NCBI GenBank assembly: GCA_009760885.1
Contig: CM019708.1
Coordinates: forward strand, 13,594,531 to 13,658,530
Direction of reading: 5' to 3'
Source of the DNA: Achatina immaculata
Lineage: Eukaryota > Mollusca > Gastropoda > Stylommatophora > Achatinidae
Length of the DNA stretch: 64,000 bases
In this document: in pieces, positions 1 to 10,463 of the stretch
How positions within the stretch are numbered: the first letter of the stretch is position 1
Layout: each line of letters opens with the position of its first letter
Made by a program: the position numbers and the translations under genes
Notes under the pieces: generated by a model
The model's input: only the letters and a program-made list of their open reading frames with translations
What the model was told of the DNA's origin: nothing
Databases searched by the model: none

Positions 1-506
1 TTCTGTTTACACATGATATTTTCATCTACTACGGGCCATCTGGAAGACCTTTTGTGGCCCACGCTTAAAACAAGAGAAACTTTCTAGGCCCTATAGAAAT
101 GCCCTGGCTAAACCTCTCTCTTATTGATCCTTTATGTACGTGCCATACATATGCCCTCATATATGTATGTACGTTCTTGTTCCAACAATTGCGAGTAAAA
201 TTATTTAATATTTAATTATCTGGCTAAGAAAAAGTTTCAAGCATGCAGACTCTAGGAAATTATATAATTAGATAAGCTGTAAGATTTTACGAAGATATCC
301 TGCAAATATTTTTACAATGTGAAAATCTATGGCCGTGTTAGCACAGGTATCTATCGTTCCATGTTTATTGTTTCTAAATTCACGCGTGTGACACATGATA
401 GCCCGGCTTTGTTTTTTTTTTTTTTTGCCTGCTCTGATAAAGGCGCTTTTTGTTTTTTCCCACGATCTTGGACGACGTGGAAATATTCCTGGAACTTGGA
501 AAGCTT
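1..506. other. No gene recognised
   Basis: AT-rich sequence with a T run near 411-427. Only short spurious open frames are present. I see no domain, repeat family or RNA gene. Confidence 0.4.
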
Positions 507-737
507 ACATTTCTGATGTTGAGTTAAAGTGCATTATCCCAGCCAGAGGTGCCCAGCACGGCCCAGCTGTAGAAACAGGTGCACAACAACTTCCGGAGCT
601 GTTGTAGGAAAGGCGGTCTGACATGACCTTGACAACACCAAAACCCTCATATGAGTTGACAGTTAATAAAGGGCAGAATGCCTGCGTGCCCAATTCTTAA
701 CCCTTTTGAAATAAAGATCAATCAATCAATCAATCAG
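507..737 (+). repeat. Possible retroelement 3' end with (ATCA)n tail
   Basis: A moderately GC-rich block ends in an AATAAA-like hexamer followed at once by four to five ATCA/AATC units (about 708-737). A short 3' end running into a tetranucleotide repeat matches the 3' termini of the LINE families elsewhere in this window. No coding similarity was recognised, so the assignment rests on the tail alone. Confidence 0.25.
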
Positions 738-1077
738 TTAAGGAAAAACTGGACATTAGCATCATATTCCACAAGTTCCACCATGGCTTATCAGGGCGAT
801 GGTTTCTTTCAGTGCACTGATTTAGCAAAGTATAAAAGGAAAACAGCGTGTTTTAGAAACAAAACCTGTGGTTTTCACTGCTGCTGTATTGCTTGTTTTA
901 ATGTAAAAGTTTTTTTAATGAGAATAAAAGTACTAAAACTAACAGAGAACAGACAAGCAAAATTCTTTGCAGATGCCAAGAGAATACAAAAGTCAGGGAA
1001 CATGAAAATCACTGGAAAACTCAAGGAAAAAGAAAGGGGAGCTGATAGAAAAAAAAACATGCAATGACCCTCCAAGT

Positions 1078-1258
1078 GGCAGTCTTGGAAGGGTACATAA
1101 TGGGGAAAAGAAAGAGAAGAAGACCAAGGCGAAGATGGCTGCAAGACATCATTGATGATCTGCGAATAAGTGCATCAGCAGCAGGACATCTTGCTCACAA
1201 CCGAGAGGCCTACAGGAGAGCTGTTAGGGAGGCAAAGACTGACTCTAAGCGTTCGTAA
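1078..1258 (+). mobile_element. L3fam LINE fragment (RT C-terminal tail)
   Basis: The + strand encodes the basic C-terminal segment of a non-LTR reverse transcriptase, including the residues GKRKRRRPRRRWLQDI followed by ASAAGHLAHNREAYRRAVREAK. The same segment is present at 7.8, 14.7, 44.7 and 45.9 kb. This copy is cut off at the 5' side and lacks the (ATGA)n tail. It is a dead fragment. The family (L3fam) is a LINE of RTE/CFDP2-like type by its RT tail. Confidence 0.75.
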
Positions 1259-2011
1259 AAGAGAAAACAAACCCGGGACCTTCTGTTGGATCCCCACACT
1301 TGACCTGATCAGAACATTTAAACACAAAAATCGTGCGATGACGTTAAACTAGCTACAGCCCCAGGGGTTTATCACGTGACATAAACAAGGCGCGAGATGT
1401 GAGAAACTGATAAATGCTTGGAAAACTTAGCGGCAAATGGAGCTTCGTTTGATGTGGAGCGAGTTATCATGTTTCTGTGTGCACTTTTTAACCTGTGTTA
1501 AGAGCATTTAAAAAAAAAAACCAAAATGGTTCCCAGAGCGTCGTACCTCGTGATTATCTTCTCTAACATTGCACTAAACCTCTAACTCTTTTCCCGGCGC
1601 TGTATACCAGGTGCGTGTCCATGCACCTACTCTTACGTCTGTGTGCTAACAACTATGGCTTAAGACGTCATCACAAGACATAGTAACTTCCTGTTTTCCA
1701 AACACATCAATCAGCCAATAAAGTGCTAAGACTTGAGACACGTGATTCAATACATCAGACTTTTCCTGCAAATTCTTCAATGAATAGAAATTTAAAGGTG
1801 TTTCTTGCTGTTTGAGTAGCGACCTCTAGTGAAATGTTAAGTTCGCGATAACAAGGGAGAGAAGTATTGAAACGTTGGTCTTAATCAGAGCAAGAATATG
1901 AAGAAAGTGAAGAATTCACTATTTTCTGAACTTTGAATGGTCGAGATATTTACATAACAATTTGTAATCACAAGACAAGACCCCTCTCTCTCGATATATA
2001 TATATATATAT
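1259..2011. other. No gene recognised
   Basis: AT-rich sequence with poly-A near 1510 and an AT dinucleotide run at about 1994-2014. A 23-bp string starting CAGCCAATAAAGTGC at about 1711 recurs at about 2150, on the other side of the small LINE fragment. Confidence 0.35.
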
Positions 2012-2093
2012 ATATCTTATCTTATATATCTTATATCCTTCCCGTGCCGTTAAACGTCACATAGGGCTCGCAAAGTAGTTCGCCAATTTTTCC
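2012..2093 (-). mobile_element. L2fam LINE, last ~80 bp only
   Basis: The reverse complement matches the last codons, stop and tail of the element at 42.3-44.5 kb almost base for base (GCGAGCCCTATGTGACG, then AACGGCACGGGAAGGATAT and the ATAAGAT tail). This is an extremely 5'-truncated insertion, the usual product of abortive target-primed reverse transcription. The A/T tandem run next to it is probably an expanded tail. Confidence 0.8.
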
Positions 2094-2199
2094 ATATATA
2101 TATGAATGGAGTATTTCGCTTTTTTGATGTGAATTTCTGTAGAAATTATCAGCCAATAAAGTGCTAAGACTTTATGAGTAAGGTAGTTCATATTGTTCC

Positions 2200-2215
2200 G
2201 GGGGGGGGGGGGGGG
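2200..2215 (+). repeat. Poly-G run (16 G)
   Basis: Sixteen consecutive G residues. This could fold as a G-quadruplex, and its length in an assembly is often unreliable. Confidence 0.85.
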
Positions 2216-2667
2216 AAGGGTTAATGAGAAAGGGATCTAGTGGCGGTGGAAACATTTAACTGGAAAATATAATTTATATAATTTATTCAAGTAATACTTT
2301 AAAAAAAATTTTCATTCTCTCGTTTTTTTCTTTTCTGAATACAAAATCTTATAAGTGTGTATGTGTATATCTGTGTATGTGGCATATGCTATCTCGCTGG
2401 CAATAAGGTGGCGCTCTATGAACAATGCACTGCTATGCCGCCCCTTATAATTTTGAATTGTAATCTTAATTTTAACCAGTGGGCAGATTTAACCATACTG
2501 GATCTGCAGTTAGGCCACATTTAAAAAAATATATAAATCAATATCTGAATAGAAAAAGCAGCGACTATAGTTGCAAAATACATAAAACAACATGGATATC
2601 TCCAGATGATAGAACCAGAAACCAGATAGATCATTTTTGTATTAGAAAATAATTCAGAACATCTCTG

Positions 2668-4774
2668 ATGGATGTAAGAACATATAAGGGTACAGATGTC
2701 AACAGTGATCACAATCTGTGTATAGGGAGGATAAGACTTAAACTGAAAAGCCAACACAAGAAATCAATACCCAGAAAGATAAACAGTCATAGCCTACAAG
2801 AAGAAAATACCAACAGTGATTTCAGTCTGGAACTTACCAAACATTTCGCAGCACTCAAAGAGGTAGATGAGACAGATATAGATGAATTATGGAACTCATA
2901 CAGCACAGCCATAAGTACGGCAGAAAAAGCAAGTGCTGGACTGCAATCAACAAGTAGAAAAGCATGGATATCAGATAACACATGGAAATACATACATGAA
3001 AGAAGAGCAGCCAAATTAGCCATGTTGAATGTAAAGACAGATCTTGGAAAAGTTTTGGCAGAAGCAACATGCAAAGAACTAGACAATAAAGTAAAAAGAG
3101 ACAAAAGAGAATATAAGGACAATATTGCAAAAGAAGCAGAAAATGCAGCAAAAAAACAGGAGACAGCAAAACTCTATATAAAACTACAGAAGAAGCTAAC
3201 AGGTGCTATTACCTCCAGAGAAAGACCAGTCTTTAGCAAAACAGGCAATATATTAACATCAAGTAAAGAGCAAAAGCAAAGATGGGCCAAACGATTCCAA
3301 GAAATACTTAATCGATCACACCCAAATGAATTAATAAATATTGAAACCGATTTACCAATCCCACAACTAAATGTCAACTTAGATGAAGTTACACTGAATG
3401 AAATTGAAACAGCAGTGAATCTAATGCCTAACAACAAAGCTGCAGGTGAAGATGAAATAACAGTCGAAATGTTAAAATGTATTAACAGTGACAACATGGG
3501 CCAACTACAGAGAATGTCTAATAAAATTTGGAAAGAAGAAAAGTCCCTTCTAAATGGAAAAAGGGAATCATTGTTAAAATACCTAGAAAAAAAGGCAATC
3601 TCAGTGACTGCAATAACTGGAGGGGTGTAACCTTACTATCAGTTGTGTCAAAGGTGTTTTGTAAAGTGATTCTGAATAGAATTAAGGATGTAGTGGATAC
3701 TGCAATGAGAGAAGAGGCAAGATTTCGAAACGGGAGAAGCTGTCTCGACCAGATCTTTACTCTAAGAATAATACTTGAAGAACATGTTTAAAAGCAGAAA
3801 CCATTAATACTGAACTAAGCATTTGATAGCATATACAGAGATTCATTATGGAGAATTTTAAATCTATGTGGAATACCACCTAAAATTGTCAACATTATTA
3901 GAGAACTCTGCAGCGGATATGTTTGTACAATCAAGACAGAAGAAGGAATAAGCGAATGTTTTCAGATTGAAACAGGCGTGAAACAAGGATGTATATTATC
4001 TCCCTTGCTTTTTGGAATTGCCATACACTTTATAATGAAAAGATGCTGTACAGGAAAAACCGCCATTGATTGGGTACATGGGACCCAAATAGAAGATCTT
4101 GATTTTGCTGATGACATAACTCTTATCAGTGACAACTGAAATCGATACAGGAAAAAACAGATTCCCTGTCTTCCGTGGCTAGCAAAATAGGTCTTGAAAT
4201 TAACGAAGACAAAACAAAAACCTCTCATTATTAAAGAGGGAAAAATATACGTAGAAGGAACAGTTGTTGATGAAGTAAACCAGTCTGCATACCTTGGCAG
4301 CTACATGGACCAAGATGATGACACCAGGAAGGAAGTTAGAATTAGAATTGCAAAAGCACCATTGACCTTCAAGAATCTTGAGAACATATGGAATTCAAGT
4401 TATAAGCACAAAAACCAAGTTAAGATTATTCAGTTCAAATGTAATATCCACCCTCATTTATGCATGCGAATGCTGGAAATCAACGAAAGAAACAGACAAG
4501 AAATTAGACTCTTTTGAAAACAAATGCCTCAAGAAAATACTCAGTATAATGTGGAACGAATTTAAGAACAACACAGAGATAAGACAGATGAGCAAACAAC
4601 AACCTGTCTCATGGGTGATCAGAAAAAGAAGAAGGACATATGTAGGCCATGTGATGAGAAGAAACAATCTGAGAATACCAAACAAGCTATCAAGTGGAGC
4701 ACAACAGGCCGAAGAAAAAGAGGCCGACCACGTGAAAGAGGACATTGTTAAGAGAAGCCAGTTTAGTGGGCATA
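2668..4774 (+). pseudogene. Reverse transcriptase pseudogene (L2fam LINE)
   Basis: The longest open segment (2668-3630, 320 codons) covers the end of the endonuclease, the linker and the start of the RT fingers, ending near LNGKRESLLKY where the frame is lost. RT sequence continues in another frame (DCNNWRGVTLLSVVSKVF, then FRNGRSCLDQIFTLRIILEEH). A small deletion near 3813 removes the motif A residues with the first catalytic Asp, compared with the 42-kb copy. Motif C (LDFADDI, about 4096) remains, and a stop follows soon after. The C-terminal part (ACECWKSTKETDK and the Arg-rich tail) is recognisable to about 4745. It cannot make an active enzyme. Confidence 0.85.
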
Positions 4775-5450
4775 ATATAATACTGTTATTCTGTGAAATT
4801 ATTATATTATTATGTCATAAGTTGTTCTTTGGGTTGTGAATTGTAGGTTATTAATACATTCCTAACTCTTCCTTTTGTTTATTTTCAACTCTTTATCAGG
4901 ATGTCACTCCACAGTGTAATACACGTCATTCAGTAACTTGGTTATTATTTTTATTCCTATCTATCTATAGTGTCCTCTATTTCTTTTATCGTTATATTAT
5001 CAGGCCCAGTCGCTTTTCCTTTCTTCATATGTTTGATAGCATCTATGATTTCATTTTCACGCATTGTTGGTCCATCACAATTTTCAGTATCTGGTGTTAA
5101 TTCTGGTCTTTCTCCTCCATATAGCTCACCCATGTACTCTGTCCACCTGTCCCGTTTTCTTATTTTTACTGGCCGTCAGCCATTCTGCTCTGTCATTCGA
5201 CACTCGTCCATTGGTTTTGGGCATGTCCGTCAGTTGCTTCCCGAGTCATAAATTTCTAGCTGAGATGTCCATCCCCTTATCTTTGTCTGCTTCTTCACTT
5301 ATACTTGTCAGCTCCAGGCGTGATGGGAATCGGTTTTCTACTACCGTAGGAGCTTTACTCTCCCAGATTTTCCATCGTTTTCTAGCAACAACAATAATAA
5401 TAATATTCATCATAATGCAATAATCATAACTTACAAGGTACAATGCTACA
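4775..5450 (-). mobile_element. Nested LINE fragment (RT N-terminal half)
   Basis: This block splits the L2fam copy. Read on the minus strand it gives fragmented RT N-terminal sequence, including RKRWKIWESKAPTVVENR, then ELYGGE-like residues and KGKATGPDNITI, the signature of a non-LTR RT before the palm. Stops and frameshifts are frequent. It lacks the RT catalytic motifs. The family is uncertain: it may be L4fam, whose 3' half lies at 38.6 kb, because the two fragments do not overlap. CATAAT occurs near both ends and may be a remnant of a target duplication. Confidence 0.6.
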
Positions 5451-5555
5451 ATGATGAACTGAAGAACTCGCCGAAAACAGGAAAACTTGGCAAACAACTA
5501 TGCGAGCCCTATGTGACGTTTAACGACACGGGAAGGATGTAAGATGTAAGATATT

Positions 5556-7730
5556 TGCAAAACTAAGAACGATGGCAGAAAATAACAGAAAAGTAAGACT
5601 ACAAAGGTTGTGATTTATCACACCTGTAGGCTTGACATTCAAGTATGTGTATGTGTAACGTGGATAACGTACCCAAGGCAAGAGAAAACACTGAACAGTT
5701 TCCGTCTTTCAAGTTTTGGCAAAATAATGAATGTCAAAACGGCAGGACGAAGTATCAAACTTTGAGGTCCTGAAGCGTCAAAGGGCTCCATCCAAGAAGA
5801 TTATATTCTGCAGCATAAGATTAAGATAGTTCAGGCTTATGGAAAGAATGATAATATTTTGAAGCAAATGCGACATAGGAAAATTCTGGCGATAAGTACG
5901 CCAACAGATAAACCAAACCTGTGATACAAGAACAATTCTAACGCCTACACAACATTTTTTTTTCACAAGCTGCCAGGAACTGAAGTTTACACTAAATGTT
6001 TGTGTAAACAGCATCAAACGTTAATCTGGCACTGACAGATACTTGTACAAAAAAAAGATTTGCTTACTCTAAGGCAGTATTCTATCTTCTGCTCTTCTAT
6101 TTGTAGAATGTAAGCTGTAGATGTAAGCTTATTGCTTACAGTTTTTCATCTTTCTGTCAATTTCACTATTGTCCACTGTAGTAATGTTCTTTCATACATT
6201 GTAACAGAATAGCAATTCTGTACAGAGTGTATTGTGTATAGCCAGTAGTTGTGGTCTGGTAGACTACAACTCATGTCCGTGTGCAAAGCACGTGGTTCGA
6301 GAAAATTCGAAGTCACGTGGTTGAGTTGAGCTGAAGATATGCATGGGCTTAGAAAGGCAGTCTTGTCCAGAATGGGTCAGAGAAAGGTTGTGTGATTGTC
6401 TCTAGAATGTGGTAGAGAGAGCCTTGTTGTGGTAGCAGGAGTTTTAGTGATTTATGATGTAGGAAGAATTTTGTAGTGATTACCAATTTAAATCTCGTTT
6501 GGGAAGAGTTCTACCAGTGGCAATTGTTGGTAGTGAGATGGAAGAATTGGTTTTTCCTGTGTTGATTGAGGTTTTCTTGATAATGTTGTGAGTATGAATT
6601 ATTTTGTGTACTGCACATTGTATGGTATTTTTACCCATATGGCGTAGAGCTCGTCCACGCCGGGTACTGTTAATGTAATTCTTGTTCAGCCTTATGGCAA
6701 TGTTTACATCATCATGATTTCACCCTCATTTTGTCCATAATAAATGTGTTTGGTCTAAGATATAACTACACATATGGGCTTTGTTAAAATTCTCATTGTT
6801 GACCAGTTTGTTCTGGTTGGAAGACTGCAAGTTACGTTAAGCTGTTGTATTGTATCTGTACTATTTTTGTGGAGTTGAAAACCTGGGTGTCTTGTTGTAT
6901 TTTCTTAGTGTATAATACAGAAAATTAGGTGATGGTTAGAACACCAGCAACAAGAAGAAAAATATAAGTTCAAACTGTACTCCACAAGTAGTTAAAGAAT
7001 AACAGAGAAAAACTAGTAAAATAGTGTCGTGACTCTGTTTTAACATTACTGTTAGCTTTTATCTCATTTTAACCCACGACTGTTCTATGTTGTTGTGCGT
7101 CTGTTTTGTTACTCACTTCATAAACTTACTTGTTCCCAGGTACGTTCAACCTCTCTCAGTGGCAACAGTAATACAGAAACCGCAACTTTATAATTTGAAG
7201 TGACTTTAATGATGCACGGGGTGACGATGAGTCGATGAGCGATATGACTAGGACGACAAGGCATCACCAAACTCTGAGAACACAAGACTGGACGTAATTT
7301 ACAATTCCATGACATAACATATGTTCCAGGCAGACGTTTGTCGCCATCAGAACATCCTACCATACACTATTCTACAACTCTTTCCTTGACGACTACATTT
7401 CTAACCACCTAAATCTACGTCGTGTCCAGACGATACACAGAACACAACTCTCCCTCAGTCATATGATTTCTCTCTAACCTGACCATTTTCCTGTCATACC
7501 TTAACTGTGACCCTCGTGCAACCCGAGACAAAGCAGATAGAATCTACTCACAAACAGCTGATTACTTTAGAAGATAACTCATTTAATACAAATTTTCCAA
7601 TTCTTAGATGAGTTATCTATCTTACGTCCTAACATTCGATATACTGTTATAACTCTGCTATCCACTTTTAGAATACCATCCCATCCCATCTAAAACTCAA
7701 ACCTAATATTCCTTCTTTGAACGTCAACAT
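5556..7730. other. No gene recognised
   Basis: About 2.2 kb of AT-rich sequence. Small open frames on either strand show no known domain, and there is no strong tandem repeat or RNA gene. Confidence 0.35.
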
Positions 7731-7732
7731 TT

Positions 7733-8045
7733 CATTCATTTATTCATTTGCATGTCCCTTGCGGAACTTTGCCTCCCTAATAGCTCTCCTGTAGGTCTCT
7801 CTGTTGTGAGCAAGATGCCCTGCTGCTGATGCATCCATCTGCAGATCATCAACGATGTCTTGCAGCCGTCTTCTCCTTGGTCTTCCTCTCTTTCTTTGTC
7901 CTATTATGTGCCCTTCCAAGACCGTCTTCTCTAGATTATCATGACGTTAATGTATCCAAAATATTTAAATTTTCCCTCTTTAATCCTCTTTACTAGCCAG
8001 CCTTCTTCAATATTTTTCTTGAAATATGGATATATAACTTTTCAT
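7733..8045 (-). mobile_element. L3fam LINE 3' end
   Basis: The minus strand reads from the region of TKKNIEEGWLVK through the Arg-rich tail and the AAGHLAHNRE segment to a stop, then CATGCAAATGAATAAATGAATG. The 3' terminus is thus an ATGA-type tetranucleotide tail. It is a 5'-truncated copy of the same family as 14.6 and 45.6 kb. Confidence 0.8.
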
Positions 8046-9589
8046 TACCTGCTTGAATTCGATTATACTGTACCCTTAAGACTTATGCTTCCCTCATAGC
8101 TTTAGATTTTTCTAACAACAGTTACTTTCTTCCATCTTGGAGATAAAGCTATGCTTATGTTTGCACAATACCTACAACAGAGTAATTTGTAGAGCGATAT
8201 CACTGTGTCATATGTGTGTAAATATGGTCATTGAGTGTACTTAGTACTTTTTGTACATAGTCGAACATGCGGATATCGTGTCAAAATTGTGACATCTAAA
8301 GTTTTTCTCCTGCTTGTTATGTAATTGGTAATACGTGACAAAACTGACTTTTTGTGACAGAAAGAAAGCTGAACGATAAAGGGCAGAATGTCAGATGGGC
8401 TCAGGGAGCCAAGTTCTTCATTTTCGGTTATTCTCCCATTCGTTCTTTCTCTGACCGCCGTGTTTATGAAAACCTGAGGATAGATAGACTAAGAAATCAG
8501 AAGACGGGGCAGATCAACAGACAGACATACAATCCTGCACCAAACTTCCACTGCAAGACCGGGTGCATCTGCTTAAAATGACATAATTTTGTTTGTGATA
8601 AATATTAAACCTCAGCGCGCTGTTTTGAGAATATATCGGCTTCTACACCGTGTATCACAACTGAAATAAATCAACAGCGTTTTTGCACTAGCACTGCCAG
8701 GAGAACAGATTCTTGATGAAACATAATTTCCTGTAAGAAAATTTGGAAGATGGAATATGTTAAGAATTCTCATACAACACCCGCTTTCCTCTTTCATCGT
8801 TGGCAGATATTGTTTGACCACGGACTTTATAATATGCCGTGGGCGGCCAACGATTATTATTTTCATTGCCTCAGTTCCAGCCATGAAGTTTATGCTTGTA
8901 CCTTTTACCTGCCATGTTTATCTTTCACCTTTTAACGGATGAATCCACCCCACCCTTTTTTTTTTGTTGTTGTATGGCAGCTCTTTGCCAATATGGCGCT
9001 CTTTACCGTTTCTCATTTCCTTATGTTTTTTTCGTATAATCAAGTCAAAATTACCATAATGAAAACCAGTTTATCTCGGTTTATGCATGTTTTTCCCCCC
9101 CAACTCCGTTCTGTTTTTAAGAGTGGAGACAGATTTTACTGACGTTAGGACAAAGCCAAAACGGATGCAGATTAAGAGGGGTTGGCGGGGGTTCGTAGTC
9201 TTTTATGCATACCTTTGTAATTGGTTTCGTCCAGCGCAGGTGAATTCTTATGTATAAATATTTCGTTTTTATTATAGATTACCATGGGATTGTTAGTTCC
9301 TGTTTTTTACGTATTTTCTGTTACTAAGTTCCTATTAGAAGTATTAAGTTTCTGTTACAGTTCGCTTAGGATTGCTAGCTCCAGTTATTACTTTCTGTTC
9401 ATCAAGTTTCTGTTATTATTTTCTGTTAATATTTACCTCCTTGTAGTGTTTTCCTACTTTCATGTCCGTGCTACCACTGTCGCCATTACTGCTACACTCA
9501 CATTAGTACCACTCCTACCACACTCTTTCTCTTAGGACTTAATGCGTTATGTAGCAATACTTCTGTCCCTACTACCGTTAATATTACTG
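8046..9589. other. No gene recognised
   Basis: AT-rich sequence with several short open frames and no recognisable domain. T-rich runs occur near 8955 and 9270, and the composition drifts toward CT/ACT repeats after 9480. Confidence 0.35.
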
Positions 9590-9690
9590 CTACAGCTGCT
9601 GCAACTATTAACGCTGCTACTACTGCTGCTACTCGATCATATCAGCAGGAACTGCTACACTGACTACAGCACTGCTACAATTCCGACACT
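9590..9690 (+). repeat. Degenerate (CTA/CTG)n trinucleotide tract
   Basis: Interspersed CTG, CTA and ACT units precede the LINE fragment. It appears to be part of the same trinucleotide landscape as 9896-10290. Confidence 0.6.
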
Positions 9691-9895
9691 ACTCTCTCTC
9701 TCTCTCTCTCTGAACCTTAAGTGCCCAGGGCACATGGGGCTTCCGCAAGGGTTTTCCACAAATGCCTGTCCTTCGCCTTTTTTTCTGCTCTTGCCCAGGT
9801 GAGCCCTCTATTGCTCAACATCCTTTCCGTTGTTCTTCTCCATGTCTCTTTTGGTCTACCCTTACTTCTGTTCCCCTGTGGTGTCCATCTTAGTC
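9691..9895 (-). mobile_element. L1fam LINE 3' end with (GA)n tail
   Basis: The minus strand carries the terminal part of the L1fam reverse transcriptase tail (KGRPKETWRR, then [23 protein letters not shown] region), ending GGGCACTTAAGGTTC and then (AG)n. It matches 10447-10640 almost exactly. The 5' truncation point abuts an ACT trinucleotide array. Confidence 0.85.
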
Positions 9896-9978
9896 GACAC
9901 TACTACTACTACTGTTATTTCGACAATGATTTATTATTACTGCACAAAACAACAACAATTAGTACACTACTACACCAT

Positions 9979-10042
<64 letters not shown>

Positions 10043-10047
10043 ACCAT

Positions 10048-10093
<46 letters not shown>

Positions 10094-10290
10094 ACCATTA
10101 CTACTAATACTACTACTACTACAACTATTACTATTACAATTACTACTACTACCACCACTATTACTACGAAAACTACTACTACTACTATTACTAATACTAC
10201 TACTACTACTTCTGCTGCTACTACTACTACTACAACTATTACTATTACAATTACTATTACTACTACTACTACTACTACTACTACTCTCTC
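9896..10290 (+). repeat. (ACT)n / (CTG)n / (ATT)n compound microsatellite
   Basis: About 390 bp of almost pure trinucleotide units (ACT with blocks of GCT and ATT). Any reading frame gives homopolymeric Thr, Tyr, Leu, Ser or Val. The long open frames here are artefacts of the repeat. Confidence 0.95.
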
Positions 10291-10446
10291 TCTTTCTCTC
10301 TCTCTGAACCTTAAGTGCCCACGGCACATGGGACTTCCGCAAGGGTTTTCCACAAATGCCTGTCCTTTGCCTTTTTTTCTTCTCTTACCCAGGTGAGCCC
10401 TCTATTGCTCAACATCCTTTCTGTTGTTCTTCTCCATGTCTCTTTT
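10291..10446 (-). mobile_element. Older L1fam LINE copy, left part
   Basis: A (CT)n run, then the L1fam 3' terminus (GAACCTTAAGTGCCC on the + strand), continuing for about 140 bp and stopping exactly at CATGTCTCTTTT (10435-10446). The same 12 bases recur at 13642, where the rest of this copy resumes. Together the two parts make one 5'-truncated copy of about 480 bp that was later split by the full-length element. Confidence 0.85.
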
Positions 10447-10463
10447 CTCTCTCTCTCTGAACC

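Larger units (their letters stand above)
2530..5555 (+). mobile_element. Decayed L2fam LINE, interrupted by another LINE
   Basis: This is a 5'-truncated non-LTR element of the same family as 42.3-44.5 kb. Similarity starts in the C-terminal part of the APE-type endonuclease (IHKTTWISPD, then QIDH, then NSDHNLC) at about 2575. It runs through the reverse transcriptase to about 4774, is broken by a 676-bp foreign block, and resumes at about 5453 with the last codons and the GATGTAAGATGTAAG tail at 5555. The 5' boundary is approximate. Many stops and indels show that it is old. Confidence 0.85.

Noticed and set aside
9830..10396. Open frames of 127-188 codons rich in Thr, Ser or Val
   Set aside because: They are produced by ACT/GCT trinucleotide repeats and occur on both strands in several frames.
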